DNA of 8,476 nucleotides from BS750m-G62 sp964577175 (GCA_964577175.1 CAZNYC010000156.1:1-8476); one strand, 5' to 3'; counted from the stretch's first letter, positions 1 through 6,316 are shown. Made by a program: numbers and translations. The notes: a model not told the origin generated them from the sequence alone.

Positions 1-1
1 C

Positions 2-841
2 GTGCACCCCGAGCAGGTGCTGTGCGGCAACGGGTCGGACGAACTGCTGACGCTCTGCGTCCGGGCGATGGTGGGGGAGGGCGAGCGCGTGGCCTGGCCC
101 ACGCCCACGTACTCGCTGTATCCCGTGCTGGCCGACATCCAGGGCGCCGGGACGGTCGAGATTCCCACGGGCATCGACTTTTCGCCGCCCATCGACGCCC
201 TGGCCGAGGCCGACGCCCGGCTCCTGCTGCTGTGCAACCCGAATGCGCCCACCGGCGTCCACCTGCCGGACAAGGCCGTCCTGGAACTCGCGGACCGGTT
301 CGACGGCGTCGTCGTGGTGGACGAGGCGTACGCGGATTTCGGGCCGGGGTCGGTCATCCCGGCCGTCGAGGACCGCGACAACGTCCTCGTGCTGCGGACG
401 TTGTCGAAGTCGTACAGCCTGGCGGGACTGCGGTTCGGCTACGCCGTCGGACCGGCGGCTCTCATCGCGGGCCTGGCGAAGTGCAAGGATTCCTATAACT
501 GCGATGCCATCAGCATCGAGGCGGCGGCGGCGGCGATCGAGGACGAGGGGTGGATGCGCACAAACGTCGAACGCCTCCGCGACGAGCGCGCCCGCCTGGC
601 CCGCGACCTGGAGGCCCTGGGCTTCGGCGTCACGCCGTCGGAGGCGAACTTCGTCCTGGCCCGTCCGCCCGCCGGCCGCGCGGAGCCGCTTTACGAAGGG
701 CTCAAGTCGCGCGGCATCCTGGTTCGATACTGGAACCTGCCCCGGCTGGATGATAAGGTGCGGATCACCGTCGGCACGCCGGAGGAAACGGACGCGCTGC
801 TGGCGGCCGCCCGTGACCTCGTACAGGAGGAACAGACGTGA
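2..841 (+). CDS. hisC: Histidinol-phosphate aminotransferase HisC, 5'-truncated by the window edge
   Basis: This is a class I/II fold PLP aminotransferase that converts imidazole-acetol phosphate and glutamate to histidinol phosphate in cytosolic histidine synthesis. The visible 279 residues contain GNGSDE near the start (cofactor phosphate-binding region), CNPNAPTG at about 78-85, DEAYADF at about 109-115, and SKSYSLAGLRFGYA with the presumed Schiff-base lysine at visible residue 136. EANFVL and RITVGTPEE near the C terminus are typical of HisC. The family is usually about 350-370 residues, so roughly 75-90 N-terminal residues lie upstream of the window. The GTG at base 2 is therefore probably an internal codon, not the start. 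The stop TGA (839-841) overlaps the hisB start by four bases, which indicates translational coupling in one operon. A generic aromatic aminotransferase is unlikely given the motifs and the hisB neighbour. Confidence 0.95.
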   Translation: MHPEQVLCGNGSDELLTLCVRAMVGEGERVAWPTPTYSLYPVLADIQGAGTVEIPTGIDFSPPIDALAEADARLLLLCNPNAPTGVHLPDKAVLELADRFDGVVVVDEAYADFGPGSVIPAVEDRDNVLVLRTLSKSYSLAGLRFGYAVGPAALIAGLAKCKDSYNCDAISIEAAAAAIEDEGWMRTNVERLRDERARLARDLEALGFGVTPSEANFVLARPPAGRAEPLYEGLKSRGILVRYWNLPRLDDKVRITVGTPEETDALLAAARDLVQEEQT

Positions 842-1446
842 GCCAGGACGAACCGCTTCCGCCCCGGACGGCCGACCTCTCGCGCGCCACGCGGGAAACG
901 CAGATCCAGGTCAAACTGAACCTCGACGGCACGGGCCGCGCTACCTTCGACACGCCCGTCGGGTTCCTGAACCACATGCTGGACCTGCTGGCCCGCCACG
1001 CCCTGGTGGACCTGACCGTGCGCGCCAGCGGCGACGTGGACGTCGACCTGCATCACACGACCGAAGACATGGGCATCTGCCTGGGCCAGGCGCTCAACCA
1101 GGCCCTCGGCGACAAGGCGGGCATCGCCCGGTTCGGCTGGGCGGCCGTCCCGATGGACGAATCGCTGGCCCAGGTGGCCCTCGACATCTCCGGCCGGGCC
1201 TACCTGGGGTACCGGGTGGCGTTCGTCGGCGAGCACATCGGCGACTTCGAGACCGAACTCGTGGAGGAGTTTCTCGGCGGGTTCGTCAACCACTCGAACG
1301 TGACCCTGCACGTCGTCGTGCCGTACGGCACGAACGATCATCACATCGCGGAAGCGATCTTCAAGGCGGTGGCGGTGGCGCTGCGCGGTGCCGTTGCCCG
1401 TAATCCCCGCATCTCCGGCACGCCGAGTACGAAGGGGGTGCTGTGA
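838..1446 (+). CDS. hisB: Imidazoleglycerol-phosphate dehydratase HisB
   Basis: The enzyme dehydrates imidazole glycerol phosphate to imidazole acetol phosphate, the substrate of HisC. The 202-residue length matches the monofunctional form, with no HAD phosphatase domain. Visible motifs are GFLNHMLDLLARH (42-54), the metal-binding HHTTED (72-77), DISGRAYLGY, EEFLGGFVNHS, and the second metal-binding HHIAEAIFKA starting at His168. These are the conserved manganese-binding histidines and acids of the family. The start is GTG at 838, with AGGAGG at 825-830 and a 7-nt spacer, inside the end of hisC, so translation is probably coupled. The first 15 or so residues are a polar leader before the conserved core. 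The gene ends in TGA with no further his gene downstream, so the operon seems to end here. Confidence 0.97.
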   Translation: MSQDEPLPPRTADLSRATRETQIQVKLNLDGTGRATFDTPVGFLNHMLDLLARHALVDLTVRASGDVDVDLHHTTEDMGICLGQALNQALGDKAGIARFGWAAVPMDESLAQVALDISGRAYLGYRVAFVGEHIGDFETELVEEFLGGFVNHSNVTLHVVVPYGTNDHHIAEAIFKAVAVALRGAVARNPRISGTPSTKGVL

Positions 1447-1467
1447 GGGAGGGGGGTGACATGTGGC

Positions 1468-1485
1468 CGCCGGGCTTGCCCGGCG
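1468..1485 (+). terminator. Hairpin just after hisB, possible terminator
   Basis: CGCCGGGC and GCCCGGCG form a perfect 8-bp inverted repeat separated by TT, which folds realistically as 7 bp with a CTTG loop. It begins 22 nt after the hisB stop. No T-tract follows, so intrinsic termination is uncertain. Position and stem strength are the only support. Confidence 0.35.
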
Positions 1486-1550
1486 CGTATCGCACAAGGC
1501 GCGTGAACGACACGCGGCGAGTAAACTCGGCGGATACATGGGCATGAAAC

Positions 1551-1602
1551 GCGCGGTGGGTGCCCCTCGGCTTCGCTCGGGACAGGCTCCGACCCACCGC
1601 GC
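1551..1602 (-). repeat. 52-nt palindrome-ended repeat, long form of the 28-nt family, copy 1
   Basis: The unit has 11-nt arms GCGCGGTGGGT (1551-1561) and ACCCACCGCGC (1592-1602), which pair perfectly, around a 30-nt interior. Its reverse complement matches 7654-7705 at 50 of 52 positions, and similarity stops at the arm ends on both sides. It lies between the convergent hisB and phosphofructokinase genes, 12 nt past the latter's stop, where it could act as a bidirectional 3'-end hairpin. There is no stop codon in any of the six frames. Strand is assigned so that the copy at 7654 is plus. Confidence 0.85.
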
Positions 1603-1614
1603 TTTCCTGTGCGC

Positions 1615-2829
1615 TTACACCAGCGACTCGGCGTCCGGGATGCCGCCGGTCAGCGGCAGGCAGTAGTCGACGAACGAGGGGCGGAGGTCGTTGCCGCCGG
1701 TGGCGATGTACTTCTTCGGCACCTCGCGGTTCTTGCCGGCCACGCGTTTCAGGGCGATCAGTTCCGTGTACGACGCGTACTTCTTCGTGTCCTTCCGCTT
1801 AATGGCCACCGAGCCGTCCTTGCCCTGACAGGCGTAGCGGACGGCGTCGCGGCCGACCTCGCGGGCCTCCTGCTGGTCCACCGGGCTGGCGAAGCCGGGG
1901 AACGACCGCTGGAGGTACCCGAACGTGTCGCCGCGCACCCGCGTCACGTTCAGGCCGGAGAGGCCGTCCTTGATGCGCATGGTCAGGTAGTCGGCCAGGG
2001 CGCCCGTGCCGGAGAGTTGGAAGTGGCCGAACGCGTCGCCGGCGACGTCGGCGTCGGAGGCCTCGGCGAGTTTCTTGGCCCACAGGGTCCCGTGGTTATC
2101 GCGGATGCCCTCGCTGACGGCGATGACGGCCCGGCCGTGCGCCTGCACCACCTGCCGCACGTCCGTCAGGAACCGGGTGATGCTGAAGGGCACCTCGGGC
2201 AGGTAGATGAGGTGGGGCCCGTCGCCGTCCTGGCGGCGCGCGAGGACGGAGGCGGCGGTGAGCCAGCCGGCGTCGCGGCCCATGATGACGTCCACCTTCA
2301 CGCCGGGAATGCTGCGGTTGTCCATGTCGTCGCCGCGCACGGCGCTGGCGACGAACCGGGCGGCGCTGCCGAAGCCGGGCGTGTGGTCGCTGCCCACCAG
2401 ATTATTATCGATGGTTTTTGGGATATGCACGCAGTGCATGTCGTAGCCGGCCTTCTCGGCCATGCCGGCGATGATGTCGGTGGACTTGGCCGAATCGTCG
2501 CCGCCGATGTAGAAGTAGTACCGCACGTCGTGCTTGCGGAGGACGTCGAGGATGGCGGCGCAGTCGTCCTCGTCCGGCTTGTGCCGGCACGAGCCGAGGG
2601 CCGCCGACGGGCTCTCGGCGACGGCGTCGAGTTTCCGGCGGCTGGTGCGCGTCAGGTCCATGAAGTGCTCGGCCATGATGCCCTGGGTGCCGTGGACGGC
2701 CCCGAGGATCTTCTGGATGGGTTTGTGCTTGCGGGCCTCCTCGACGGCCCCGACGAGGCTCTGGTTGATGACGACGGTGGGCCCGCCGCTCTGGCCGATG
2801 CAGGCGTTGCCTTTGAGTGTGGCTGCCAC
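1615..2829 (-). CDS. pfp: 6-phosphofructokinase, pyrophosphate-dependent type
   Basis: This cytosolic enzyme interconverts fructose 6-phosphate and fructose 1,6-bisphosphate; the PPi type is reversible and serves glycolysis and gluconeogenesis. The 404-residue protein has GQSGGPT (12-18), GGDDS (109-113), PKTIDNN (137-143), TPGFGSAA (150-157), MGRDAGW (183-189) and PEVPF (211-215). In the ATP enzyme of E. coli the matching sites are GGDGS and PGTIDND, with glycines 104 and 124. Here they are Asp112 and Lys138, the known hallmark of PPi rather than ATP as phosphoryl donor. The start is GTG at 2827-2829 with AAGGAG six bases upstream. It converges with hisB and diverges from the DUF1846 gene. 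The donor call rests on the two residues only. A minor role on sedoheptulose 7-phosphate, known for some relatives, cannot be excluded. Confidence 0.93.
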   Translation of the reverse strand: MAATLKGNACIGQSGGPTVVINQSLVGAVEEARKHKPIQKILGAVHGTQGIMAEHFMDLTRTSRRKLDAVAESPSAALGSCRHKPDEDDCAAILDVLRKHDVRYYFYIGGDDSAKSTDIIAGMAEKAGYDMHCVHIPKTIDNNLVGSDHTPGFGSAARFVASAVRGDDMDNRSIPGVKVDVIMGRDAGWLTAASVLARRQDGDGPHLIYLPEVPFSITRFLTDVRQVVQAHGRAVIAVSEGIRDNHGTLWAKKLAEASDADVAGDAFGHFQLSGTGALADYLTMRIKDGLSGLNVTRVRGDTFGYLQRSFPGFASPVDQQEAREVGRDAVRYACQGKDGSVAIKRKDTKKYASYTELIALKRVAGKNREVPKKYIATGGNDLRPSFVDYCLPLTGGIPDAESLV

Positions 2830-2883
2830 GACGTTCTCCTTCGTGTGGGTGGTGTGGTGCGAACGTTTCCCTTCGAGCCGCGT

Positions 2884-2911
2884 ATCTTCGCAGCCGCGGG
2901 CCCGATGTCAA
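2884..2911 (-). promoter_or_regulatory. Possible sigma70-type promoter for phosphofructokinase
   Basis: On the minus strand a perfect TTGACA (2906-2911) is followed after 16 nt by GAAGAT (2884-2889), which matches TATAAT at three positions including the conserved second A and last T. Predicted transcription would begin near 2877, giving a leader of about 48 nt. The -35 is strong and the -10 weak. Confidence 0.45.
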
Positions 2912-2970
2912 GGGCGTTTTGGCGCGCGCCCGGCCGCCGACGGCACGTCGATGGTCGTGCACCCCTTGGT

Positions 2971-2998
2971 GCGCGGCGGGTCTCCGCACCCGCCGCGT
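2971..2998 (-). repeat. 28-nt palindromic repeat unit
   Basis: Arms GCGCGGCGGGT (2971-2981) and ACCCGCCGCGT (2988-2998) pair at all positions, the outermost being G-T, around a 6-nt loop CTCCGC. In reverse complement the loop reads GCGGAG, like the ACGGAG loop of the neighbouring unit at 3012, so the two units are inverted relative to each other. Confidence 0.85.
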
Positions 2999-3011
2999 CA
3001 GTTGGCTCCGA

Positions 3012-3039
3012 GCGCGGTGGGTACGGAGACCCACCGCGC
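3012..3039 (+). repeat. 28-nt palindromic repeat unit, perfect hairpin
   Basis: GCGCGGTGGGT and ACCCACCGCGC pair perfectly around ACGGAG; one more flanking pair (A3011-T3040) makes a 12-bp stem. Compared with the unit at 2971, the central C-G pair of the arm has become T-A on both sides, so the stem is kept. The 13 nt separating it from the left unit carry no other signal. Confidence 0.88.
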
Positions 3040-3065
3040 TGATTCGTGGAGTCGCCGCCGTTTCC

Positions 3066-3094
3066 TTGCACGCCGCGCGGCGGCCGTGTAGCAT
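3066..3094 (+). promoter_or_regulatory. Possible promoter for the DUF1846 gene
   Basis: TTGCAC (3066-3071) and TAGCAT (3089-3094) are separated by 17 nt. The -10 matches TATAAT at four of six positions including TA and AT ends; the -35 keeps only TTG. Transcription would start near 3101, leaving a leader of about 52 nt that includes the hairpin at 3116-3135. Confidence 0.4.
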
Positions 3095-3115
3095 GGCCGG
3101 CCGAGGCCACGCACC

Positions 3116-3135
3116 GGCGCGGGTTCGCCCGCGCC
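3116..3135 (+). promoter_or_regulatory. TTCG-loop leader hairpin next to the ribosome site
   Basis: GGCGCGGG (3116-3123) and CCCGCGCC (3128-3135) form a perfect 8-bp stem closed by a TTCG tetraloop. The Shine-Dalgarno-like GGAAGGG (3138-3144) begins two bases after the stem. The hairpin could stabilise the 5' end or affect ribosome access. Function is inference. Confidence 0.5.
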
Positions 3136-3152
3136 TTGGAAGGGACACGCCC

Positions 3153-4775
3153 ATGCCCGATGCCCAGCCGCGCTCCGACGCCGCCACGTCTTCACCCGCC
3201 GATGTTGCCCGCACCATGGCCGCCGATTCGGACGGCGCCGCCACCCGCGCCCTCGCCGCGGGCGGCCCCGTCGGCTTCGACAACGCTCAGTACCTCCAGG
3301 AGCAGACCCGCGCCATCCTCGAGCGTCTCGACCGGTTCGACAACAAACTCTACCTGGAGTTCGGCGGTAAACTGCTCTTCGACTTCCATGCCGCCCGCGT
3401 CCTGCCGGGGTTCGACCCGAACGTCAAGATGCAACTGCTCAGGGGCCTGCGCGACCGCGCGGACATCATCCTCTGCATCTGGGCGGGCGACATCCAGCGC
3501 AAGAAACTCCGGGCGGACTTCGGCATCACCTACGACGTCGACGCCATGAAACTCATCGACGACCTCCGGGACTGGGGCATCGAGATCACCGCCGTCGTCA
3601 TCACCCGGTTCGACGAACAGCCCGCCGCCGTCACCTTCAAGAGCAAACTCGAACATTTCGGCATCCGCGTGTACACGCACCGCGCCACGCCGGGCTACCC
3701 GACGGACGTGGACCGCATCGTCAGCGACGCCGGGTACGGGGCCAATCCGCATATCGAGACCGACAGCCCGCTCGTCGTCGTCACCGGGCCGGGGCCGGGC
3801 AGCGGCAAACTCGCCACCTGCCTTTCGCAACTGTACCACGATCACCGGCGCGGCACGCGCGCCGGCTACGCCAAGTTCGAGACGTTCCCCATCTGGAACC
3901 TGCCGCTGAAGCACCCCGTGAACGTGGCGTACGAAGCGGCGACGGCTGACCTCGGCGACGTGAACCTCATCGACCCGTTCCACCTGGAGGCCTGCGGCGA
4001 GACGGCGGTCAACTACAACCGCGACGTGGAGGCGTTTCCCGTCCTTCGGCGGATTCTCGCGCGCATCATGGGCCAGGCCGACCTGTACCGCTCGCCGACG
4101 GACATGGGCGTGAACCGGGCGGGGTTCGCCGTCTCCGACGACGCCGTCTGCCGCGAGGCCGCACGCCAGGAGGTCATCCGCCGTTACTTCCGCTACGCGT
4201 GCGAGCACGCCATGGGCTTCACGCCCGAGGCGACCGTCGACCGGTGCAAACTGCTGATGGACGAACTGGACCTCGACCCGCTCCAGCGCCGCGTCGTGGG
4301 TCCGGCGCGCGAGGCCGCCGAGGACGCCCACCGCCGCGGCAAGGGGAACAAGGGCATGTTCTGCGGGGCGGCGGCCGAGTTGCCGGACGGCACGATCGTG
4401 ACCGGCACGAACTCGCCCCTCATGCACGCCGCCAGCAGCCTGGTGCTGAACGCGATCAAGCACCTGGCGGGCATCCCGGACACCCTCCACCTGCTGGCGC
4501 CGCAGGTGCTGGAATCCATCGCGCGGATGAAGGACGACATCCTTTCCTCGAAGAGCGTGAGCCTGGACCTGGAGGAGGCGCTCATCGCCCTCTCCGTGAG
4601 CGCCTCGACCAACCCGACCGCCCAGATGGGCCTCGACCGACTGCCGGCCCTCAGGGGCTGCGAGGTCCACCTGACGCACATCCCCCGCTCCGGCGACGAG
4701 ACGGGCCTGAGGCGGCTCGGCGTCAACCTGACCACCGATCCCGCCTACTTCATGCGCGACCTGTGTCAGGCGTGA
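3153..4775 (+). CDS. DUF1846 (UPF0371) family protein
   Basis: The 540-residue protein matches DUF1846 across its core as I recall that family: GFDNAQYLQEQ, LYLEFGGKLLFDFHAARVLPGF, ADIILCIWAGDIQ, GITYDVD, a glycine-rich P-loop-like GPGPGSGK (212-219, Lys219), LATCLSQLYH, YAKFETFPIWNLPLKHP, AYEAATADLGDVNLIDPFH, ETAVNYNRDVE and SPTDMGVN. The biochemical role is unknown; the P-loop-like segment suggests nucleotide or phosphate binding. No signal peptide or membrane helix is seen, so it is probably cytosolic. ATG at 3153 is chosen because GGAAGGG lies 8 nt upstream. It adds about 40 Ala/Asp/Ser-rich residues before the point where relatives usually begin; ATG at 3216 would shorten this but lacks a good ribosome site. 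It stands alone, divergent from phosphofructokinase, with no operon partner. Confidence 0.9.
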   Translation: MPDAQPRSDAATSSPADVARTMAADSDGAATRALAAGGPVGFDNAQYLQEQTRAILERLDRFDNKLYLEFGGKLLFDFHAARVLPGFDPNVKMQLLRGLRDRADIILCIWAGDIQRKKLRADFGITYDVDAMKLIDDLRDWGIEITAVVITRFDEQPAAVTFKSKLEHFGIRVYTHRATPGYPTDVDRIVSDAGYGANPHIETDSPLVVVTGPGPGSGKLATCLSQLYHDHRRGTRAGYAKFETFPIWNLPLKHPVNVAYEAATADLGDVNLIDPFHLEACGETAVNYNRDVEAFPVLRRILARIMGQADLYRSPTDMGVNRAGFAVSDDAVCREAARQEVIRRYFRYACEHAMGFTPEATVDRCKLLMDELDLDPLQRRVVGPAREAAEDAHRRGKGNKGMFCGAAAELPDGTIVTGTNSPLMHAASSLVLNAIKHLAGIPDTLHLLAPQVLESIARMKDDILSSKSVSLDLEEALIALSVSASTNPTAQMGLDRLPALRGCEVHLTHIPRSGDETGLRRLGVNLTTDPAYFMRDLCQA

Positions 4776-5081
4776 CGGTCGCGCTATATGGACGGGGGCG
4801 CCGAAGCGAATGGCGCATGTGGGGTACCGTGTGCGTCGCTGCGCCGCAAGCCACGCGCCCCGCGAGCGGGGCGGTGAACCCACGCTGTTTTGTGGGCGCG
4901 AGGCGTGCGTCGAACCGTCGCGCAGCGCTTCGCGCGCAATAAGGCGCGGGTGTTCGCCGCGGCGCTTACGCCGCGCGCGCCGTTGCCGTCTTGGCGGTTC
5001 ACTTTGAACGTGCCGTTCTGACTTTGGACTCGCGTTGTTGCGGTTCCGACTTTGGACCTTGGACTTTCGACTTTGGACTCG
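4776..5081. other. 306-nt gap with hairpins and simple repeats, no gene seen
   Basis: No credible gene is present. After the DUF1846 stop there are two strong hairpins. One is CGCCCCGC/GCGGGGCG (4856-4873, gap GA). The other is CGCGGCG/CGCCGCG (4958-4975, loop CTTA). The first lies 81 nt after the stop and lacks a directly following T-tract, although TTTT occurs at 4888-4891, so it is only a weak terminator candidate. CCCAC and GTGGG (4879-4896) form a small extra stem. The right end is the GGACTTT-like tract at 5020-5080. I see no clear promoter for the next gene. Confidence 0.6.
5020..5080 (+). repeat. GGACTTT-type degenerate simple repeat
   Basis: GACTTTGGACT (5020-5030) recurs from 5048 to 5080 as overlapping GACTTTGGAC, CTTGGACTTT and CGACTTTGGACTC. 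Composition is T-rich and unlike the flanking GC-rich DNA. It ends immediately before the likely TTG start of the small membrane protein. Similar tracts are, from memory, common between genes in many environmental genomes. Confidence 0.7.
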
Positions 5082-5438
5082 TTGATCATCGTTGCCGAAG
5101 TCTTCGAAGCCGGCATGCTCGTCTGTTTCGGCGTGGCGTGGCCGGTGGACATCGTGCGCACGCTGCGGGTCCGCCGCACGGAGGGCAAGAGCCTCGGCTT
5201 CATGGCCCTCATCCTGGCGGGGTACCTCTTCGGCCTGTCGGCCAAGGTCGTGCGGGCGTGGGGCGCCTGGCCGGAGATGGTGACGGCCCTCTACGCCGTC
5301 AACGCCCTCATGGTGGCCGTGGACATCGGCCTGACGCTCTGTTTTCGCCGCGCACGCCAAAACAGCGATCCTCACGCAAAGGCGCAAAGCCGCAAAAACG
5401 GCAAAGACCAAAACAGCAAAGGTGACAGGTTTGAATAA
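5082..5438 (+). CDS. Small three-helix PQ-loop/SemiSWEET-like membrane protein
   Basis: A 118-residue protein with three hydrophobic helices at about 8-25, 39-55 and 70-90. The segment CFGVAWPVDIVRTLRVRRTEGKSLGF has a Pro at the end of helix 1, a basic loop and a GKS turn, which resembles one PQ-loop/SemiSWEET triple-helix unit. Such proteins work as dimers in the inner membrane and some move sugars, but the substrate here is unknown. The start is uncertain: TTG 5082 gives a sensible lead-in to helix 1. ATG 5115 would start inside helix 1, and TTG 5052 would translate the simple repeat. None has a good ribosome site. From His98 to the stop, the basic tail (HAKAQSRKNGK...) is read from a dispersed repeat that recurs inverted at 5541-5568, so the original C terminus probably lay near residue 95. 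Confidence 0.72.
   Translation: MIIVAEVFEAGMLVCFGVAWPVDIVRTLRVRRTEGKSLGFMALILAGYLFGLSAKVVRAWGAWPEMVTALYAVNALMVAVDIGLTLCFRRARQNSDPHAKAQSRKNGKDQNSKGDRFE
5372..5399 (+). repeat. 28-nt arm of a perfect inverted repeat, left copy
   Basis: The sequence starts TCACGCAAAGG and ends GCCGCAAAAAC. Its exact reverse complement is at 5541-5568, 141 nt away, with no similarity beyond the ends. This copy lies in the coding end of the small membrane protein gene. Confidence 0.9.
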
Positions 5439-5455
5439 CGGCAACGTCCACGTCT

Positions 5456-5495
5456 GTCATGCTGAGGAGCCCGAAGGGCGACGAAGCATCTCGCC
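5456..5495 (+). repeat. GTCATKCTGAGG...CGAAGMATCTCGCC dispersed repeat, copy 1
   Basis: GTCATGCTGAGG at the left and CGAAGCATCTCGCC at the right flank a small hairpin GCCC-GAA-GGGC. The same ends flank a different hairpin at 8422-8462. It sits 18 nt after the membrane protein stop, between two convergent genes. Confidence 0.75.
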
Positions 5496-5540
5496 TTGCT
5501 GCCTTTGCCTTTTCCCGGCCTTGCGCCGCTGCTGTTTGCT

Positions 5541-5568
5541 GTTTTTGCGGCTTTGCGCCTTTGCGTGA
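5541..5568 (-). repeat. 28-nt arm of a perfect inverted repeat, right copy
   Basis: It is the exact reverse complement of 5372-5399. It lies in a T-rich, CTTTG-repeating stretch (about 5495-5605) between convergent genes. A transcript from either side that read through both arms could fold a 28-bp stem. Confidence 0.9.
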
Positions 5569-5617
5569 CGCACTGTCTTTGTCTTTGCCGTTTGGCGCCT
5601 TGGCGCGAGGCCTCTTC

Positions 5618-6250
5618 TCAGTCTCGCGAGAGGAACACCCGGCACGGCGCCGCCTCGGCGCCGGCGAGGCGCAGCGGTCCGCAGAAGAGGTGATAGTCGC
5701 CGGGCGCCACGTCCGCCAGGGCCAGCCATTCGATGGCCCCCTTGATCGTCTCACTCCCCAGGATGGCCATGTGGGCCGGATGGCCGGGCGTGCCGAGCGG
5801 GTCCAGGGCCGGCGAGTCGATGCCGACGAGCACCGGCCGGACCGCCTCGGCCAGGTACCGGGCCGCGTCCTCGGCGAGGCCGACGAAGTCGTCGCGGAAC
5901 TCGCGGGTAATCCACGCGGAGTTGGTCGTACGGAAGAGGAGGCGCTGTGCGCCCGCCAGGTCCAGCCCTTCCAGCACGGCCCGCGTGATGACGGGCGCCT
6001 CGCCCACGTCCACCACCCGGCAGGGGCCGACGAGGGCCTCGGGGGGGATCGCGTCGACCGCCCCGCCGCCCTCGATGAAGTGGAGCGGGGCGTCGATATG
6101 CGTGCCCGTGTGCGACCCCAGGGCCATCCACGAGTTGTTCGACTCGGCCCCGCGGGCGAGTTTGCGGATGAACTGGAACTTGAAGGGCGGGTCGTTCGGA
6201 TACGTCGGCATGTCGCGATGCATCGGGACGGTGACATCGTGGGTCGGCAT
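5618..6250 (-). CDS. Cyclase-family metal-dependent hydrolase (kynurenine formamidase-like)
   Basis: A 210-residue protein with the diagnostic HTGTHIDAPLH at 47-57, the HxGTHxDxPxH metal-binding motif of the cyclase family. An early hydrophilic MPTYPNDPPF (14-23) is also typical of this group, as is GIDSPALDP in the C-terminal half. Relatives hydrolyse N-formylkynurenine, isatin or cyclic amides with Zn or Mn; the substrate here cannot be read from sequence. No signal peptide is seen, so it is cytosolic. ATG at 6248-6250 is chosen because AGGAG lies 7 nt upstream and a TATACT -10 box precedes it; the frame stays open further upstream to 6433, but that stretch carries the promoter and lacks family similarity. 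It converges with the small membrane protein and diverges from the lipoprotein gene. No tryptophan-degradation genes lie nearby. Confidence 0.88.
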   Translation of the reverse strand: MPTHDVTVPMHRDMPTYPNDPPFKFQFIRKLARGAESNNSWMALGSHTGTHIDAPLHFIEGGGAVDAIPPEALVGPCRVVDVGEAPVITRAVLEGLDLAGAQRLLFRTTNSAWITREFRDDFVGLAEDAARYLAEAVRPVLVGIDSPALDPLGTPGHPAHMAILGSETIKGAIEWLALADVAPGDYHLFCGPLRLAGAEAAPCRVFLSRD

Positions 6251-6266
6251 GGCGGCTCTCCTCGTT

Positions 6267-6307
6267 CGCCCGGCGCGTGGTCCCTCCAGTATACGACGCG
6301 CCGGGCG
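6267..6307. promoter_or_regulatory. Perfect 12-bp inverted repeat around the cyclase -10 box, possible operator
   Basis: CGCCCGGCGCGT (6267-6278) and ACGCGCCGGGCG (6296-6307) are exact reverse complements separated by 17 nt. The loop contains the minus-strand TATACT of the cyclase promoter. The placement suits a repressor site or a 5'-leader hairpin, since one arm would be transcribed. The arms differ from the 28-nt palindrome family. Confidence 0.5.
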
Positions 6308-6316
6308 GCATGGCCA
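6288..6316 (-). promoter_or_regulatory. Likely promoter of the cyclase-family gene
   Basis: On the minus strand TATACT (6288-6293) is preceded after 17 nt by TGGCCA (6311-6316). The -10 is near consensus and the -35 poor. Transcription would start near 6281, about 30 nt before the ATG. The same hexamers and spacing occur on the plus strand at 6427-6455. Confidence 0.55.

Larger units (their letters stand above)
2830..3152. other. Divergent intergenic region between phosphofructokinase and DUF1846 gene
   Basis: These 323 nt hold no convincing gene. From left to right they contain the phosphofructokinase ribosome site and promoter-like boxes, two adjacent 28-nt palindromes, promoter-like boxes for the rightward gene and a TTCG-loop hairpin just before its ribosome site. 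Each is listed separately. Open frames crossing the region are extensions of gene shadows with no start signal. Confidence 0.7.

Noticed and set aside
691..1545. 284-codon minus-strand open frame across hisC and hisB
   Set aside because: It is a mirror of two confident genes and shows no domain or start signal.
1463..1666. Short open frame between hisB and phosphofructokinase
   Set aside because: It consists largely of translated repeat and then antisense phosphofructokinase; the repeat is open in every frame, so openness means little.
2971..3040. CRISPR-like array from the closely spaced palindromes
   Set aside because: There are only two units, in inverted orientation, with a 13-nt gap, and no cas gene is present.
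1609..3042. 477-codon open frame on the plus strand opposite phosphofructokinase
   Set aside because: The minus-strand product has all phosphofructokinase motifs; this frame gives Val/Ala/Gly-rich sequence with no recognisable domain or ribosome site.
3192..5444. 750-codon open frame on the minus strand opposite the DUF1846 gene
   Set aside because: It is antisense to a well-recognised protein, has no family motif, and is open because third-position GC removes stops. Its end runs through the repeat region.
5372..5568. Insertion sequence bounded by the 28-bp inverted repeats
   Set aside because: The 141-nt interior encodes no transposase and contains another repeat; there is no target duplication at the outer ends.
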